This document shows positions 1 to 8,295 of a stretch of 42,296 nucleotides of DNA, piece after piece (the stretch's first letter is position 1; each line of letters opens with the position of its first letter). Origin of the DNA: Bacteroidales bacterium (GTDB lineage Bacteria > Bacteroidota > Bacteroidia > Bacteroidales > Bacteroidaceae); assembly GCA_004557185.1 (NCBI GenBank), contig SFEP01000011.1, positions 1-42,296 on the forward strand, given 5' to 3'. Both the position numbers and the translations under genes were made by a program. The notes below the pieces were generated by a model, which was given only the letters and a program-made list of their open reading frames with translations, searched no databases and was not told the origin of the DNA.

Positions 1-43
1 GAATAGTGTCAGCGATGTTTGCCCGGGAAGCGTGTTGACAGTG

Positions 44-51
44 CAAAGGTA
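44..51 (-). promoter_or_regulatory. Candidate -7 box (TACCTTTG) for a leftward gene outside the window
   Basis: The minus strand reads TACCTTTG, matching the Bacteroidota -7 consensus TAnnTTTG. No clear TTG-type -33 box lies 17-21 bases upstream. It would drive transcription off the left edge, so the target gene cannot be seen. Confidence 0.35.
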
Positions 52-343
52 GGGCGGCTTGCTCGCAGCAGTGACGTTTAAGGGTGTGCAGTGCAGGGCA
101 GCGGCTGTGGAAATTTGCAGCGTAAGGTTTTCGGTGTCAGGCTGCTGAAGGAAAATTATGCGGGGCGTGCAAAATTATGCGCCGACTGTATAGGCATCAA
201 GGGCTGCTACCTGCCCTTTCGGCCCGCTGGGAGCAAGCGTTGGTGGCATGCGCCGCAGGCCGACTGCGGGTGGTGGGGAGGAACGCGGCAGATGCAAACG
301 CGGCAGATGGGGAAGGATATGTGCATTTTCGGTAGTCATGTCC

Positions 344-373
344 TTGCAAACTACAGATTTATCGGTAAATTTG
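344..373 (+). promoter_or_regulatory. Bacteroidota-type promoter for the fused NfnAB gene
   Basis: TTGC at 344-347 is followed after 18 bases by TAAATTTG at 366-373, a full match to the TAnnTTTG -7 element of the Bacteroidota housekeeping sigma factor. Transcription would start near 379 and give a leader of about 100 bases before the ATG at 479. Confidence 0.55.
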
Positions 374-478
374 GCACCGACTTGACCGCATTTCGTGTCA
401 CGACGCCCTGTAGCATAGGGAGAAAAGGCCGTGGAAGCGGCATGTGGCAGGTTGTCAAATTATTCTACTTCATACCGT

Positions 479-2854
479 ATGAAAAACCTCATAGTCCGCA
501 AGGAACAATTTTCAGAGAAAGTATTTCGCTTCGTGGTGCAGGCCCCTCTCATAGCCCGTGCACGCAAGGCAGGCCACTTTGTCATCGTGAGGGTGGGGGA
601 GCATGGCGAACGCATTCCGCTCACCATAGCCGAGGCCGATGTGAAGGCCGGCACCATCTCGCTGGTGGTGCAGCAAGTGGGCGTGTCGAGCGCCAAACTC
701 TGCCATCTGCAGGAGGGCGACTGCATTACCGATATCGTAGGGCCTCTTGGCAAACCTACTGACATACAGAACTATGGCACCGTGGTGTGTGCCGGTGGTG
801 GCGTGGGTGTGGCACCCATGTTGCCCATTGTGCAAGCCCTCAAGGCGGCAGGCAACCGCGTGATTACGCTGCTTGCCGGGCGCACCAAGGAACTCATTAT
901 TCTGGAAAAGGAGATGCGCGCCGCCAGTGACGAGGTGATCATCATGACCGACGATGGCAGCTATGGCGAAAAGGGTATTGTGACGGCTGGCATAGAGCGT
1001 GTGCTGCAACGCGAACACGTGGACAAATGCTTTGCTATAGGCCCTGCCATCATGATGAAGTTTGTGTGTCTGCTCACCAAAAAGTATGACGTGCCAACCG
1101 ATGTGTCGCTCAATACCATTATGGTCGACGGCACTGGCATGTGTGGCGCCTGCCGCATCACGGTAGGAGGTCAGACCAAATTCGTGTGTGTGGACGGTCC
1201 GGAGTTCGACGGACATGAGGTGGACTTCGATGAAATGCTTTCGCGTATGAAAGCCTTCCGCCCCGAGGAGCAGGAAGCCAATGCCTACCTGCAGCAGCAT
1301 CCCGACTTGCTTGATGCCTGCGAGGGTCGGAGCGCTGAACAAATCTGCACCGAAACCGCACCCGCGGCAGAGCAGGATGCGACAGCCACACCGGCACAAC
1401 CTGAGGATGCCTCACGCGATGCCGAGTGGCGCAAAGCCCTGCGTGCTGCCGTGAAGCCCAAGGAACGCTTGGCAGTGGACCGCTGCAAAATGCCTGAACT
1501 CGATGCCAAGCAGCGTGCCCGTCTGCTGCGCGATGAGGTGAACCAAGGACTGTCGCCCGAAACGGCTATGCGTGAGGCTACCCGCTGCCTTGACTGTAAC
1601 AACCCCGGTTGCGTGCAAGGCTGTCCCGTAGGCATCGACATTCCACGCTTCATCAAGCACATTGAGCAAGGGGAGTTTGCCGAGGCCGCCCGCACCATCA
1701 AGGAAACCAGTGCACTCCCTGCCGTCTGTGGCCGTGTCTGTCCGCAGGAGAAACAGTGTGAGAGCCGCTGCATACATCACAAAATGAACTCCCAGCCTGT
1801 GGCTATTGGCTACCTCGAACGCTTTGCTGCCGACTACGAGCGCGAGCACCATGCAGCCTCGCCTGTGGCCTCCGTTGCGCCGCGAGGTGTGAAGGTGGCC
1901 GTGGTGGGCAGTGGTCCCGCGGGACTATCGTTTGCTGGCGAAATGGCCAAGCGTGGTTACGACGTGACTGTATTTGAGGCGCTTCATGAAATAGGCGGCG
2001 TACTAAAATATGGCATACCCGAGTTCCGTTTGCCCAACCGTATTGTGGATTTTGAAATTGACAACCTGCAGCAAATGGGTGTTCACTTCATAAAGGACTG
2101 CATCGTGGGCAAGACCGTGAGCGTGCAGCAACTCGAGGATGAGGGCTTTGCCGGAGTCTTTGTGGCTTCGGGCGCAGGTTTGCCCAACTTCATGGGTATC
2201 CCTGGCGAAAACCTCACGGGGGTGATGTCGAGCAACGAGTATCTGACGCGCGTCAACCTGATGGAGGCTGCCGACCAGCACAGCGACACCCCCGTGCCCC
2301 ACGGCAAGCATGTGGCAGTGATAGGTGGCGGCAACACAGCGATGGACTCCGTGCGCACCGCCCTGCGTCTGGGGGCCGAAACAGCCACCATCGTGTATCG
2401 CCGTTCGGAGGAAGAGATGCCGGCCCGTGTGGAAGAAGTGCACCATGCCAAGCAGGAGGGTGTGCAGTTCCTCACCCTTCACAACCCCCTGCGCTACGAG
2501 GCCGACGACCAAGGCCACGTGCAGCACATCGTGTTGCAGCAAATGGAACTTGGTGAGCCCGATGCCAGCGGCCGTCGCCGTCCCGTGCCCATTGAGGGTG
2601 CTGTGACGCAGCTCCCCGTAGACCTCGTGATTGTGAGCATCGGCGTGTCGCCCAATCCCATTGTGCCACGTTCGGTGGAGGGACTGGAACTGGGCCGCAA
2701 GGGCACCATAGCCGTGAACGACAACATGCAGAGCAACCTGCCCATGCTCTTTGCCGGCGGCGACATTGTGCGCGGCGGGGCCACCGTCATCCTGGCCATG
2801 GGCGACGGCAAAAAAGCGGCCGCAAGCATGGATGAATACCTGCAATCGCGTTGA
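479..2854 (+). CDS. Fused NfnA-NfnB / FNR-like plus GltD-like oxidoreductase
   Basis: This 791-residue protein joins two enzymes that are separate subunits in many bacteria. The first ~270 residues are a ferredoxin-NADP reductase / PyrK-like domain binding FAD and NAD(P), ending in a [2Fe-2S] motif DGTGMCGACR with Cys222, Cys225 and Cys237. In NfnA proteins, as I recall, the Asp of this motif can be the fourth ligand. The C-terminal ~450 residues match the glutamate synthase small subunit (GltD/NfnB). They carry two [4Fe-4S] Cys clusters (CLDCNNPGCVQGCP and CGRVCPQEKQCESRC) and two dinucleotide folds (VGSGPAGL and IGGGNTAMD). The likely role is cytoplasmic electron transfer between NAD(P)H and ferredoxin, possibly by bifurcation. 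Annotation pipelines often call such fusions glutamate synthase small subunit. The ATG at 479 is chosen because homology begins at MKNLIVRKE; the upstream in-frame extension is not conserved-looking. Confidence 0.85.
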   Translation: MKNLIVRKEQFSEKVFRFVVQAPLIARARKAGHFVIVRVGEHGERIPLTIAEADVKAGTISLVVQQVGVSSAKLCHLQEGDCITDIVGPLGKPTDIQNYGTVVCAGGGVGVAPMLPIVQALKAAGNRVITLLAGRTKELIILEKEMRAASDEVIIMTDDGSYGEKGIVTAGIERVLQREHVDKCFAIGPAIMMKFVCLLTKKYDVPTDVSLNTIMVDGTGMCGACRITVGGQTKFVCVDGPEFDGHEVDFDEMLSRMKAFRPEEQEANAYLQQHPDLLDACEGRSAEQICTETAPAAEQDATATPAQPEDASRDAEWRKALRAAVKPKERLAVDRCKMPELDAKQRARLLRDEVNQGLSPETAMREATRCLDCNNPGCVQGCPVGIDIPRFIKHIEQGEFAEAARTIKETSALPAVCGRVCPQEKQCESRCIHHKMNSQPVAIGYLERFAADYEREHHAASPVASVAPRGVKVAVVGSGPAGLSFAGEMAKRGYDVTVFEALHEIGGVLKYGIPEFRLPNRIVDFEIDNLQQMGVHFIKDCIVGKTVSVQQLEDEGFAGVFVASGAGLPNFMGIPGENLTGVMSSNEYLTRVNLMEAADQHSDTPVPHGKHVAVIGGGNTAMDSVRTALRLGAETATIVYRRSEEEMPARVEEVHHAKQEGVQFLTLHNPLRYEADDQGHVQHIVLQQMELGEPDASGRRRPVPIEGAVTQLPVDLVIVSIGVSPNPIVPRSVEGLELGRKGTIAVNDNMQSNLPMLFAGGDIVRGGATVILAMGDGKKAAASMDEYLQSR

Positions 2855-2881
2855 CAAAGAACATCCCTACTTCGTTTGGAC

Positions 2882-3038
2882 GGTGTGTCATAATGGCCAA
2901 TCTGCTTCGTTGCTATCGGCATTCGGGCTTGGTCATGTACTTTTAGTACACTCCCTGCGCCCTCAGCCTTAGCGCCTTGCATCTTAGCCATTCTGACGCA
3001 CCTTCGAGTGCGCGTCAAAATTTGCATTTTGACACACC
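2882..3038 (+). repeat. Dispersed repeat with terminal inverted repeats (full copy)
   Basis: A non-coding element of about 157 bases is bounded by perfect 9-bp inverted ends, GGTGTGTCA (2882-2890) and TGACACACC (3030-3038). Inside are a palindrome around 2936-2950 (GTACTTTTAGTAC) and a hairpin near 2993-3017 (TGACGC...GCGTCA). Its left 59 bases recur at 14312-14370 with two mismatches. Read as peptide it gives HDQARMPIATKQIGH on the minus strand, a string I associate with many spurious Prevotella ORFs, which suggests a genome-wide family. No transposase is nearby, so it is MITE-like or REP-like by inference. Confidence 0.7.
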
Positions 3039-3106
3039 CCCTTTCTTTATGACAAGGCGCGTGATAAGATTTAGAATGTGTCTTTAATTACAACACAAAC
3101 TTCACT

Positions 3107-3475
3107 ATGCAAGGACTTTACACTATTCTGCTGCTGATTTGCTCTAACATCTTCATGACGTTTGCATGGTACGGACACCTCAAACTGCAGCAAAACGGCG
3201 TGAGCTCGAACTGGCCGCTCATCGTCGTCATCCTTTTTTCATGGGGCATCGCCTTCTTCGAATACCTGTGCCAAGTGCCCGCCAACCGCATAGGCATTGT
3301 CGACAACGGCGGGCCGTTCAACCTCATACAGTTGAAAGTGATACAGGAAGTCGTGTCGCTCATCGTGTTTACGGTAGTGGCCACACTCCTTTTTAAGGGT
3401 GAGAGTTTTCATTGGAACCACATCGCTGCCTTTATGTGCTTGGTAGCCGCAGTGTATTTTGTGTTTATGAAATGA
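3107..3475 (+). CDS. DUF486 (DMT-like) small membrane protein
   Basis: This 122-residue hydrophobic protein has four predicted transmembrane helices (roughly residues 3-20, 34-52, 77-95 and 101-120). It matches the DUF486 family, distant relatives of drug/metabolite transporters, through FMTFAWYGHLK near the N-terminus, FFEYLCQVPANRIG in the middle and the C-terminal AAVYFVFMK. The substrate is unknown in the family. The length is normal. Its stop codon overlaps the start of the next gene by 4 bases (ATGA at 3472-3475), implying translational coupling with the tRNA thiolation gene, although no shared function is evident. Confidence 0.85.
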   Translation: MQGLYTILLLICSNIFMTFAWYGHLKLQQNGVSSNWPLIVVILFSWGIAFFEYLCQVPANRIGIVDNGGPFNLIQLKVIQEVVSLIVFTVVATLLFKGESFHWNHIAAFMCLVAAVYFVFMK

Positions 3476-4245
3476 ATAGCACGCCTGAACACATGGAGAC
3501 GGCTTCGGCGAAAGGCAAACTGACGTTGGAATTTCAGTTGCACAAACGATTGCAACATAAAGTGGGAGAGGCGATTGCCGATTTTACACTCTTGCAGGAA
3601 GGCGACCGTGTGCTGATTGGTTTGTCAGGAGGCAAGGACTCGTTGGCCCTGCTTGACCTGCTTGGCGAGCGGCAGCAACGGGCGCGTGACGCTTGGCAAC
3701 TGCATGCCTTGCATGTGAGGATGCGCAACATACATTACCGCACTGACACTGCCTATCTGGCCGAACGCTGTGCAGCATGGGGCATACCCTTGCATGTGGT
3801 GGAGGCGGGCTTCGAGCCCGACCGCAATGCCCGCCGCACACCCTGCTTTCTGTGTTCATGGAACAGGCGCAAGGTGCTCTTTCAGCAGGCGCAGGCATTG
3901 GGTTGCAACAAAATAGCACTCGGACATCACCAGGACGACATCCTGCGCACGGCGTTGATGAACCTAACGTTTAACGGTTCTTTTGCCACGATGCCTGTAC
4001 GCATTGCCATGCGCAAATTTCCTCTCACCATCGTTCGTCCACTGGCGCTCATTGCCGAGGACGAACTGCGGCAATGGGCCGCATGCCGGGCTTATCGACC
4101 CGTGGACAAGGTGTGCCCGCATGACAAGGAGAGCAACCGCACCCACGTGGAGCAACTCACCGACGCCATGCAGCGCTTGAACCCCGACTACCGTCACCAC
4201 CTGTGGCATGCCCTCTTGAAGGCCGGTGCCTTGGTCGAGGAATAA
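3472..4245 (+). CDS. ttcA: tRNA 2-thiocytidine biosynthesis protein TtcA-like PP-loop ATPase
   Basis: A 257-residue protein of the TtcA/TilS superfamily. TtcA thiolates cytidine-32 in certain tRNAs using ATP and an iron-sulfur cluster. The PP-loop SGGKDS is at residues 52-57, the CxxC pair lies in RRTPCFLCSWNRRK, and the downstream GHHQDD motif is typical of TtcA and not of TilS. It is shorter than the E. coli protein (about 310 residues), as are many Bacteroidota members. The ATG at 3472 is chosen because it gives the ATGA overlap with the preceding gene; an in-frame ATG at 3493 is an alternative. The function of the family is well established. Assignment to TtcA and not a close paralogue is by motif. 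Confidence 0.8.
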   Translation: MNSTPEHMETASAKGKLTLEFQLHKRLQHKVGEAIADFTLLQEGDRVLIGLSGGKDSLALLDLLGERQQRARDAWQLHALHVRMRNIHYRTDTAYLAERCAAWGIPLHVVEAGFEPDRNARRTPCFLCSWNRRKVLFQQAQALGCNKIALGHHQDDILRTALMNLTFNGSFATMPVRIAMRKFPLTIVRPLALIAEDELRQWAACRAYRPVDKVCPHDKESNRTHVEQLTDAMQRLNPDYRHHLWHALLKAGALVEE

Positions 4246-4405
4246 ATGCGTGCCCCCGCAGTTGCATTTTACCTTGAAAGAGGGTTCATAAAAGAATACG
4301 ACGCCCCCTTTACGCTAAACAGCATTAAACAAACTACCAAAAGGCCGAATTAGATAATAAATGCGCTGAAAGTGGCATCATATGCCGTTTTTATGAGGAG
4401 TTTGC

Positions 4406-4435
4406 TTGGCTCGCAGTGGAAAAGACGTATCTTTG
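4406..4435 (+). promoter_or_regulatory. Promoter of the ATP synthase operon
   Basis: TTGG at 4406-4409 and TATCTTTG at 4428-4435 are separated by 18 bases, matching TTTG-N(17-21)-TAnnTTTG. The start site would be near 4441, about 57 bases before the atpD ATG. The preceding spacer (4246-4405) holds no gene. Confidence 0.6.
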
Positions 4436-4497
4436 CAGGGCAAACTTGAAACATAAGGTGCGCTTTTGGTGTGCACCGACCATTTTCTACATATTCT

Positions 4498-6030
4498 ATG
4501 AGCAATACAAGCGTAAAAATTGGCCGCATTTCCCAGATTATCGGTCCGGTAGTCGATGTGGCTTTCGACACCCACGGACGTGCTGCCGAGGAAGTGCTTC
4601 CGCGTATCCACGAGGCCTTGGAAGTGACCCACCCCGACGGCCGCCGCATCGTGATTGAGGTACAGCAGCACATTGGCGAGGATACGGTTCGCACCGTGGC
4701 TATGGATAACACCGACGGTCTGCGCCGCGGACTTGAAGTCAAGGCACTGGGTGCTCCCATCTCTATGCCAGTGGGTGAGCAGATTAAGGGACGCATGATG
4801 AATGTGACTGGCGACAGCATCGATGGCTTGCGTACGCTTGACCGCTCACAGGGACAGTATCCCATTCACCGTGAAGCACCGAAATTCGACGACCTCAAAA
4901 CATCCTCCGAGGTGCTCTACACGGGCATCAAGGTGATTGACCTGCTCGAGCCTTACTCCAAGGGCGGTAAGGTAGGTCTTTTCGGTGGTGCCGGCGTAGG
5001 AAAGACGGTGCTCATCATGGAACTGATTAACAACATCGCCAAGGGTCATGACGGCTTCTCGGTTTTTGCTGGCGTGGGAGAACGTACACGTGAGGGCAAC
5101 GACCTGCTGCGCGAAATGATTGAAAGCGGTGTGGTGAAATACGGTAAGGAATTCCAGGAGGCCATGGAACGTGGCGAATGGGACCTGACCAAGGTTGACT
5201 ACGACGAAGTGGCCAAGAGCCAGGCTACGCTTGTGTACGGCCAGATGAATGAACCGCCCGGCGCACGTTCGTCGGTGGCTCTTTCGGGTTTGTCGATTGC
5301 CGAGAGCTTCCGCGATGCTGGTGCAAAAGACGGTAAAACGTCTGACATCCTGTTTTTTATCGACAACATCTTCCGCTTCACGCAGGCAGGCTCCGAGGTG
5401 TCGGCATTGCTTGGCCGTATGCCTTCGGCCGTAGGTTATCAGCCTACGTTGGCCAGCGAGATGGGTGCCATGCAGGAACGTATCACCTCTACCCGAAACG
5501 GCTCCATCACCTCTATTCAGGCAGTGTATGTGCCCGCCGATGACTTGACCGACCCTGCGCCCGCCACCACCTTTACGCACCTCGATGCGACCACCGTGCT
5601 GAGTCGTAAAATCACGGAGTTGGGTATCTATCCCGCTGTGGATCCGCTTGATTCCACTTCGCGTATTCTCGACCCCAATATTATTGGTAAGGAGCACTAC
5701 GACTGCGCCCAGCGCGTGAAACAGATTCTTCAGAAGTACAAGGAATTGCAGGACATCATAGCCATTTTGGGTATGGATGAGCTGAGCGATGAAGACCGTC
5801 TGGTGGTGAACCGCGCACGCCGCGTACAGCGTTTCTTGAGCCAGCCGTTCACGGTGGCCGAGAAGTTTACGGGCGTAGCAGGTGTCATGGTGCCTATCGA
5901 AGAGGTTATTCGCGGTTTCAATATGATTCTTGACGGCGAAGTAGACTACCTGCCAGAGCAGGCCTTCTTGAATGTTGGAACGATTGACGATGCCATAGCC
6001 AAGGGCAAGAAACTCATGGAACAGGCCTAA
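4498..6030 (+). CDS. atpD: F1Fo ATP synthase subunit beta
   Basis: A 510-residue catalytic beta subunit of F1, the cytoplasmic part of the ATP synthase. The Walker A P-loop GGAGVGKT is at residues 163-170. Further family signatures are GERTREGND, the Walker B region DILFFIDNIFRF and the segment LGRMPSAVGYQP. The start is the ATG at 4498 (MSNTSVKIGRISQIIGPVVD); the frame remains open upstream without homology. As in other Bacteroidota, atpD and atpC lead the operon, ahead of the Fo genes, unlike the Escherichia coli order. A long antisense open frame over the gene is a codon-usage shadow. Confidence 0.98.
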   Translation: MSNTSVKIGRISQIIGPVVDVAFDTHGRAAEEVLPRIHEALEVTHPDGRRIVIEVQQHIGEDTVRTVAMDNTDGLRRGLEVKALGAPISMPVGEQIKGRMMNVTGDSIDGLRTLDRSQGQYPIHREAPKFDDLKTSSEVLYTGIKVIDLLEPYSKGGKVGLFGGAGVGKTVLIMELINNIAKGHDGFSVFAGVGERTREGNDLLREMIESGVVKYGKEFQEAMERGEWDLTKVDYDEVAKSQATLVYGQMNEPPGARSSVALSGLSIAESFRDAGAKDGKTSDILFFIDNIFRFTQAGSEVSALLGRMPSAVGYQPTLASEMGAMQERITSTRNGSITSIQAVYVPADDLTDPAPATTFTHLDATTVLSRKITELGIYPAVDPLDSTSRILDPNIIGKEHYDCAQRVKQILQKYKELQDIIAILGMDELSDEDRLVVNRARRVQRFLSQPFTVAEKFTGVAGVMVPIEEVIRGFNMILDGEVDYLPEQAFLNVGTIDDAIAKGKKLMEQA

Positions 6031-6113
6031 GGCTGTGCAGCGCTGAGGCGAGGCGGTCACCGTCGTCTAAGGCGCATGCGGCCAGCCGCCAGTCGTAATT
6101 ATTCCTCATCCCG

Positions 6114-6347
6114 ATGAAAGTATCCATAGTATCGCCTGAAAAGACCTTGTACAAGGGTGAAGCCGACATTGTGAAGTTGCCCGGCGAGAAAGGCCGTTTT
6201 GAAGTGCTCAACGGGCACGCTCCCATCATCTCAACCCTCACGGAGGGCACGGTGGAATGCGTGGGCGTCGAAGCATTCAGCACCCCCGTGCACGGCGGAT
6301 TTGTGCAAGTGATGCGCAACGAAGTGTGCATCTGCGTGGAAGTGTAA
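6114..6347 (+). CDS. atpC: F1Fo ATP synthase subunit epsilon (short form)
   Basis: A 77-residue epsilon subunit containing only the N-terminal beta-sandwich (MKVSIVSPEKTLYKGEADIVKLPGEKG). The C-terminal two-helix domain, which in other bacteria inhibits ATP hydrolysis, is absent. This short form is usual in Bacteroidota. The gene sits 83 bases after atpD, as expected for the operon. Regulation of ATPase activity by the epsilon C-terminal helices is therefore not possible here (inference from its absence). Confidence 0.92.
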   Translation: MKVSIVSPEKTLYKGEADIVKLPGEKGRFEVLNGHAPIISTLTEGTVECVGVEAFSTPVHGGFVQVMRNEVCICVEV

Positions 6348-6481
6348 CGCAACGCAGGTTTTGCTCTGCGGTTTCCTCTCCCCCTGTCGTGGTCTGTTGT
6401 AAGTAGCTGACTGGTGAAAGTGGGAGCGTGTAGGGCGGCCGAAAGCGTGTCTTGTCGCTTGAACAAAAAGACAAAAGGTAT

Positions 6482-6898
6482 ATGCAACAAGTCAATAAGG
6501 TATTGGTGCGCTACATGCTGCTGTTGGCGTTGCTGCTGATAGTCGCGGTGCCCGGGCTTTTCTATTTCGATAGCCTATGCTGGGGCGAAAGCACGGCCTT
6601 ACGTCAGGCTTTGTCCATCAATGCACTTACCTCTGGCTGTTTCGCTTGGGCCTTGTTGCTTTGCGTAGTCTATCGCAGCTTGCTCAAGCGTGGCGACAAA
6701 GGTCTCTTGCTTTATTACATGGCCAGCAAAATGCTCACGTTGCTCCTCGCTGCGCTCACCTTGGTGGTTTACGGCTTTGTCGTAGGCACCGAAATCCTAC
6801 CTTTTGTTATCAATTTGCTTTTACTCTATATCCTCTTCCTGGCCGTTACGTCGTGCATGTATGCTGCTGTGGAAAAGAAACAGAAAAACCGTTCATGA
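6482..6898 (+). CDS. AtpI-position small membrane protein of the atp operon
   Basis: A 138-residue integral membrane protein with four hydrophobic segments (about residues 11-33, 46-66, 78-97 and 103-127) and a basic C-terminal tail ending KKQKNRS. Its position just before atpB matches the AtpI/uncI-like or Bacteroidota-specific hypothetical gene of this operon, thought to help c-ring or Fo assembly. I do not recognise a diagnostic AtpI motif, so the role is inferred from position and topology. The ATG at 6482 is preferred over an in-frame TTG at 6452. The stop overlaps the atpB ATG (ATGA at 6895-6898), indicating translational coupling. Confidence 0.75.
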   Translation: MQQVNKVLVRYMLLLALLLIVAVPGLFYFDSLCWGESTALRQALSINALTSGCFAWALLLCVVYRSLLKRGDKGLLLYYMASKMLTLLLAALTLVVYGFVVGTEILPFVINLLLLYILFLAVTSCMYAAVEKKQKNRS

Positions 6899-7983
6899 AA
6901 TATCTTCATTCCTTCAAACGTATCCTGCTGTCGCTGCTTCTGCTTACAGGTGTCATGGGCACGGCTGTTCCTGCCGTCGCGTCGTCATCGGAGGACGGTA
7001 AGGTCGATGTGAAAGAGATTGTGCTCGGACACATGAGCGACTCCTACGAGTGGCATATCACCACGTGGAACGGACATCACATTTCTATTCCGCTTCCCGT
7101 GATTGTGAAAGGCGAACAGGGCGGCTGGCAGGTGTTCAGTTCCGCACGTTTCCACGAAAGTGAGGATGGCGTGTATAACGGCTTCTATCTGAACGAGGAG
7201 AAGAACGGCAAAATCTACGAAATCACAGCCACGGGCGAGTCTGTCCGCCCCTGGGATTTCAGCATTACCAAGGATGTGGTGCAGATATGGATTGTGGTCT
7301 TCATCATGCTCGCCGTCTTTATCAGCAGTGCTCGGTGGTACAAAAACAGAACGGTTGAGAGCAGCGCGCCGCGCGGCTTCGTGGGACTTGTCGAAATGTT
7401 TGTCATGTCTATCCACGACGACCTCATCCTTCCCGCTGTGGGCAAGAAACAGGTAAAGCGCTACGCACCTTATTTGCTCACCGTATTCTTCTTCATCTTT
7501 ATCACCAATCTGCTTGGCCTGTTGCCCATTTTCCCTGGTGGAGCCAACATCACTGGCAATATCAACATCACTTTCTTCCTGGCCCTTTGCACCATGCTCC
7601 TTGTCAATGTGTTTGGCAACAAGGAGTATTGGATGGAGATATTGTGGCCGCCTGTGCCCACTTGGTTGAAATGCCCCGTTCCCATGATGCCTATCATCGA
7701 GCTGTTCGGTATCTTCACCAAGCCGTTTGCCCTCATGGTTCGTTTGTTTGCCAACATGATGGGTGGCCATGCCATCATCCTTTCGCTGGCCTGCGTCATT
7801 TTCATCACGTGTCAGTTGGGTGCCGTCATTGGCGGGCCTCTCACGGTGGTGAGTGTCATCCTCATGATTTTCATGAACTGCCTCGAACTCCTGGTGGCCT
7901 TTATCCAAGCCTATGTGTTCACGTTGTTGAGCGCGGTGTTCATAGGCTTTGCCCATCCCGAGCACGAACATGCTCACAAATAA
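6895..7983 (+). CDS. atpB: F1Fo ATP synthase subunit a
   Basis: A 362-residue Fo subunit a forming the proton half-channels. It begins with a signal-peptide-like segment and an extra ~110-residue periplasmic domain before the first core helix, an extension typical of Bacteroidota subunit a. The essential arginine facing the c-ring is Arg283 in LMVRLFANMMGGH. Core helices run from about residue 122 to the end, and the C-terminus is His-rich (HPEHEHAHK). The ATG at 6895 is fixed by the 4-base overlap with the previous gene; the longer upstream open frame has no homology. Confidence 0.95.
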   Translation: MKYLHSFKRILLSLLLLTGVMGTAVPAVASSSEDGKVDVKEIVLGHMSDSYEWHITTWNGHHISIPLPVIVKGEQGGWQVFSSARFHESEDGVYNGFYLNEEKNGKIYEITATGESVRPWDFSITKDVVQIWIVVFIMLAVFISSARWYKNRTVESSAPRGFVGLVEMFVMSIHDDLILPAVGKKQVKRYAPYLLTVFFFIFITNLLGLLPIFPGGANITGNINITFFLALCTMLLVNVFGNKEYWMEILWPPVPTWLKCPVPMMPIIELFGIFTKPFALMVRLFANMMGGHAIILSLACVIFITCQLGAVIGGPLTVVSVILMIFMNCLELLVAFIQAYVFTLLSAVFIGFAHPEHEHAHK

Positions 7984-8049
7984 ACGGGGCTCCCATGTTA
8001 GCCATCTCTGAAACAAGAAAATATTAATCACTTAAATCATTCAACCATT

Positions 8050-8295
8050 ATGTTCTTACTCGCATTGTTAGAAGCAGCAGCACTCGCAAAGTTAGGTCTC
8101 AGCATCGGCGCCGGTCTGGCCACTATTGGTGCCGCCCTCGGTATCGGCCGCATCGGCAGTTCGGCTATGGAAGCCATTGCCCGTCAGCCCGAGGCTGCAG
8201 ACACAATTCGTACAAACATGATTGTGATTGCCGCTCTCGTTGAGGGTGTAGCCCTTTTCGCAGTCATTGTTTGCCTGCTCTGCCTCTTCCTCTAA
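8050..8295 (+). CDS. atpE: F1Fo ATP synthase subunit c
   Basis: An 81-residue hairpin proteolipid of two membrane helices joined by a polar loop containing RQP (residues 45-47). Helix 1 has the glycine-rich packing motif GAGLATIGAALGIG. The ion-binding carboxylate is Glu65 in ALVEGVALF. The residue after Glu65 is Gly, and the Gln/Ser ligands seen in sodium-type rings are not apparent, so proton coupling is more likely (inference). It is followed by an unusually long 496-base gap before atpF. Confidence 0.96.
   Translation: MFLLALLEAAALAKLGLSIGAGLATIGAALGIGRIGSSAMEAIARQPEAADTIRTNMIVIAALVEGVALFAVIVCLLCLFL

Larger units (their letters stand above)
1..478. other. Gene-free left flank with divergent promoter candidates
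   Basis: I see no credible gene in this stretch. The only open frame, starting at the GTG at 91, runs out of frame into the next gene and has a low-complexity composition unlike a protein. The stretch holds a TAnnTTTG-type promoter on the plus strand (344-373). A second -7-like box points left at 44-51 and would serve a gene beyond the window edge. Confidence 0.6.

Noticed and set aside
91..762. 223-codon open frame overlapping the start of the NfnAB gene
   Set aside because: It is out of frame with the clear oxidoreductase gene, starts at GTG, and has a Gly/Arg/His-rich composition without family features.
4846..6060. 404-codon antisense frame over atpD
   Set aside because: Shadow of the biased codon use of atpD; no homology-like motifs.
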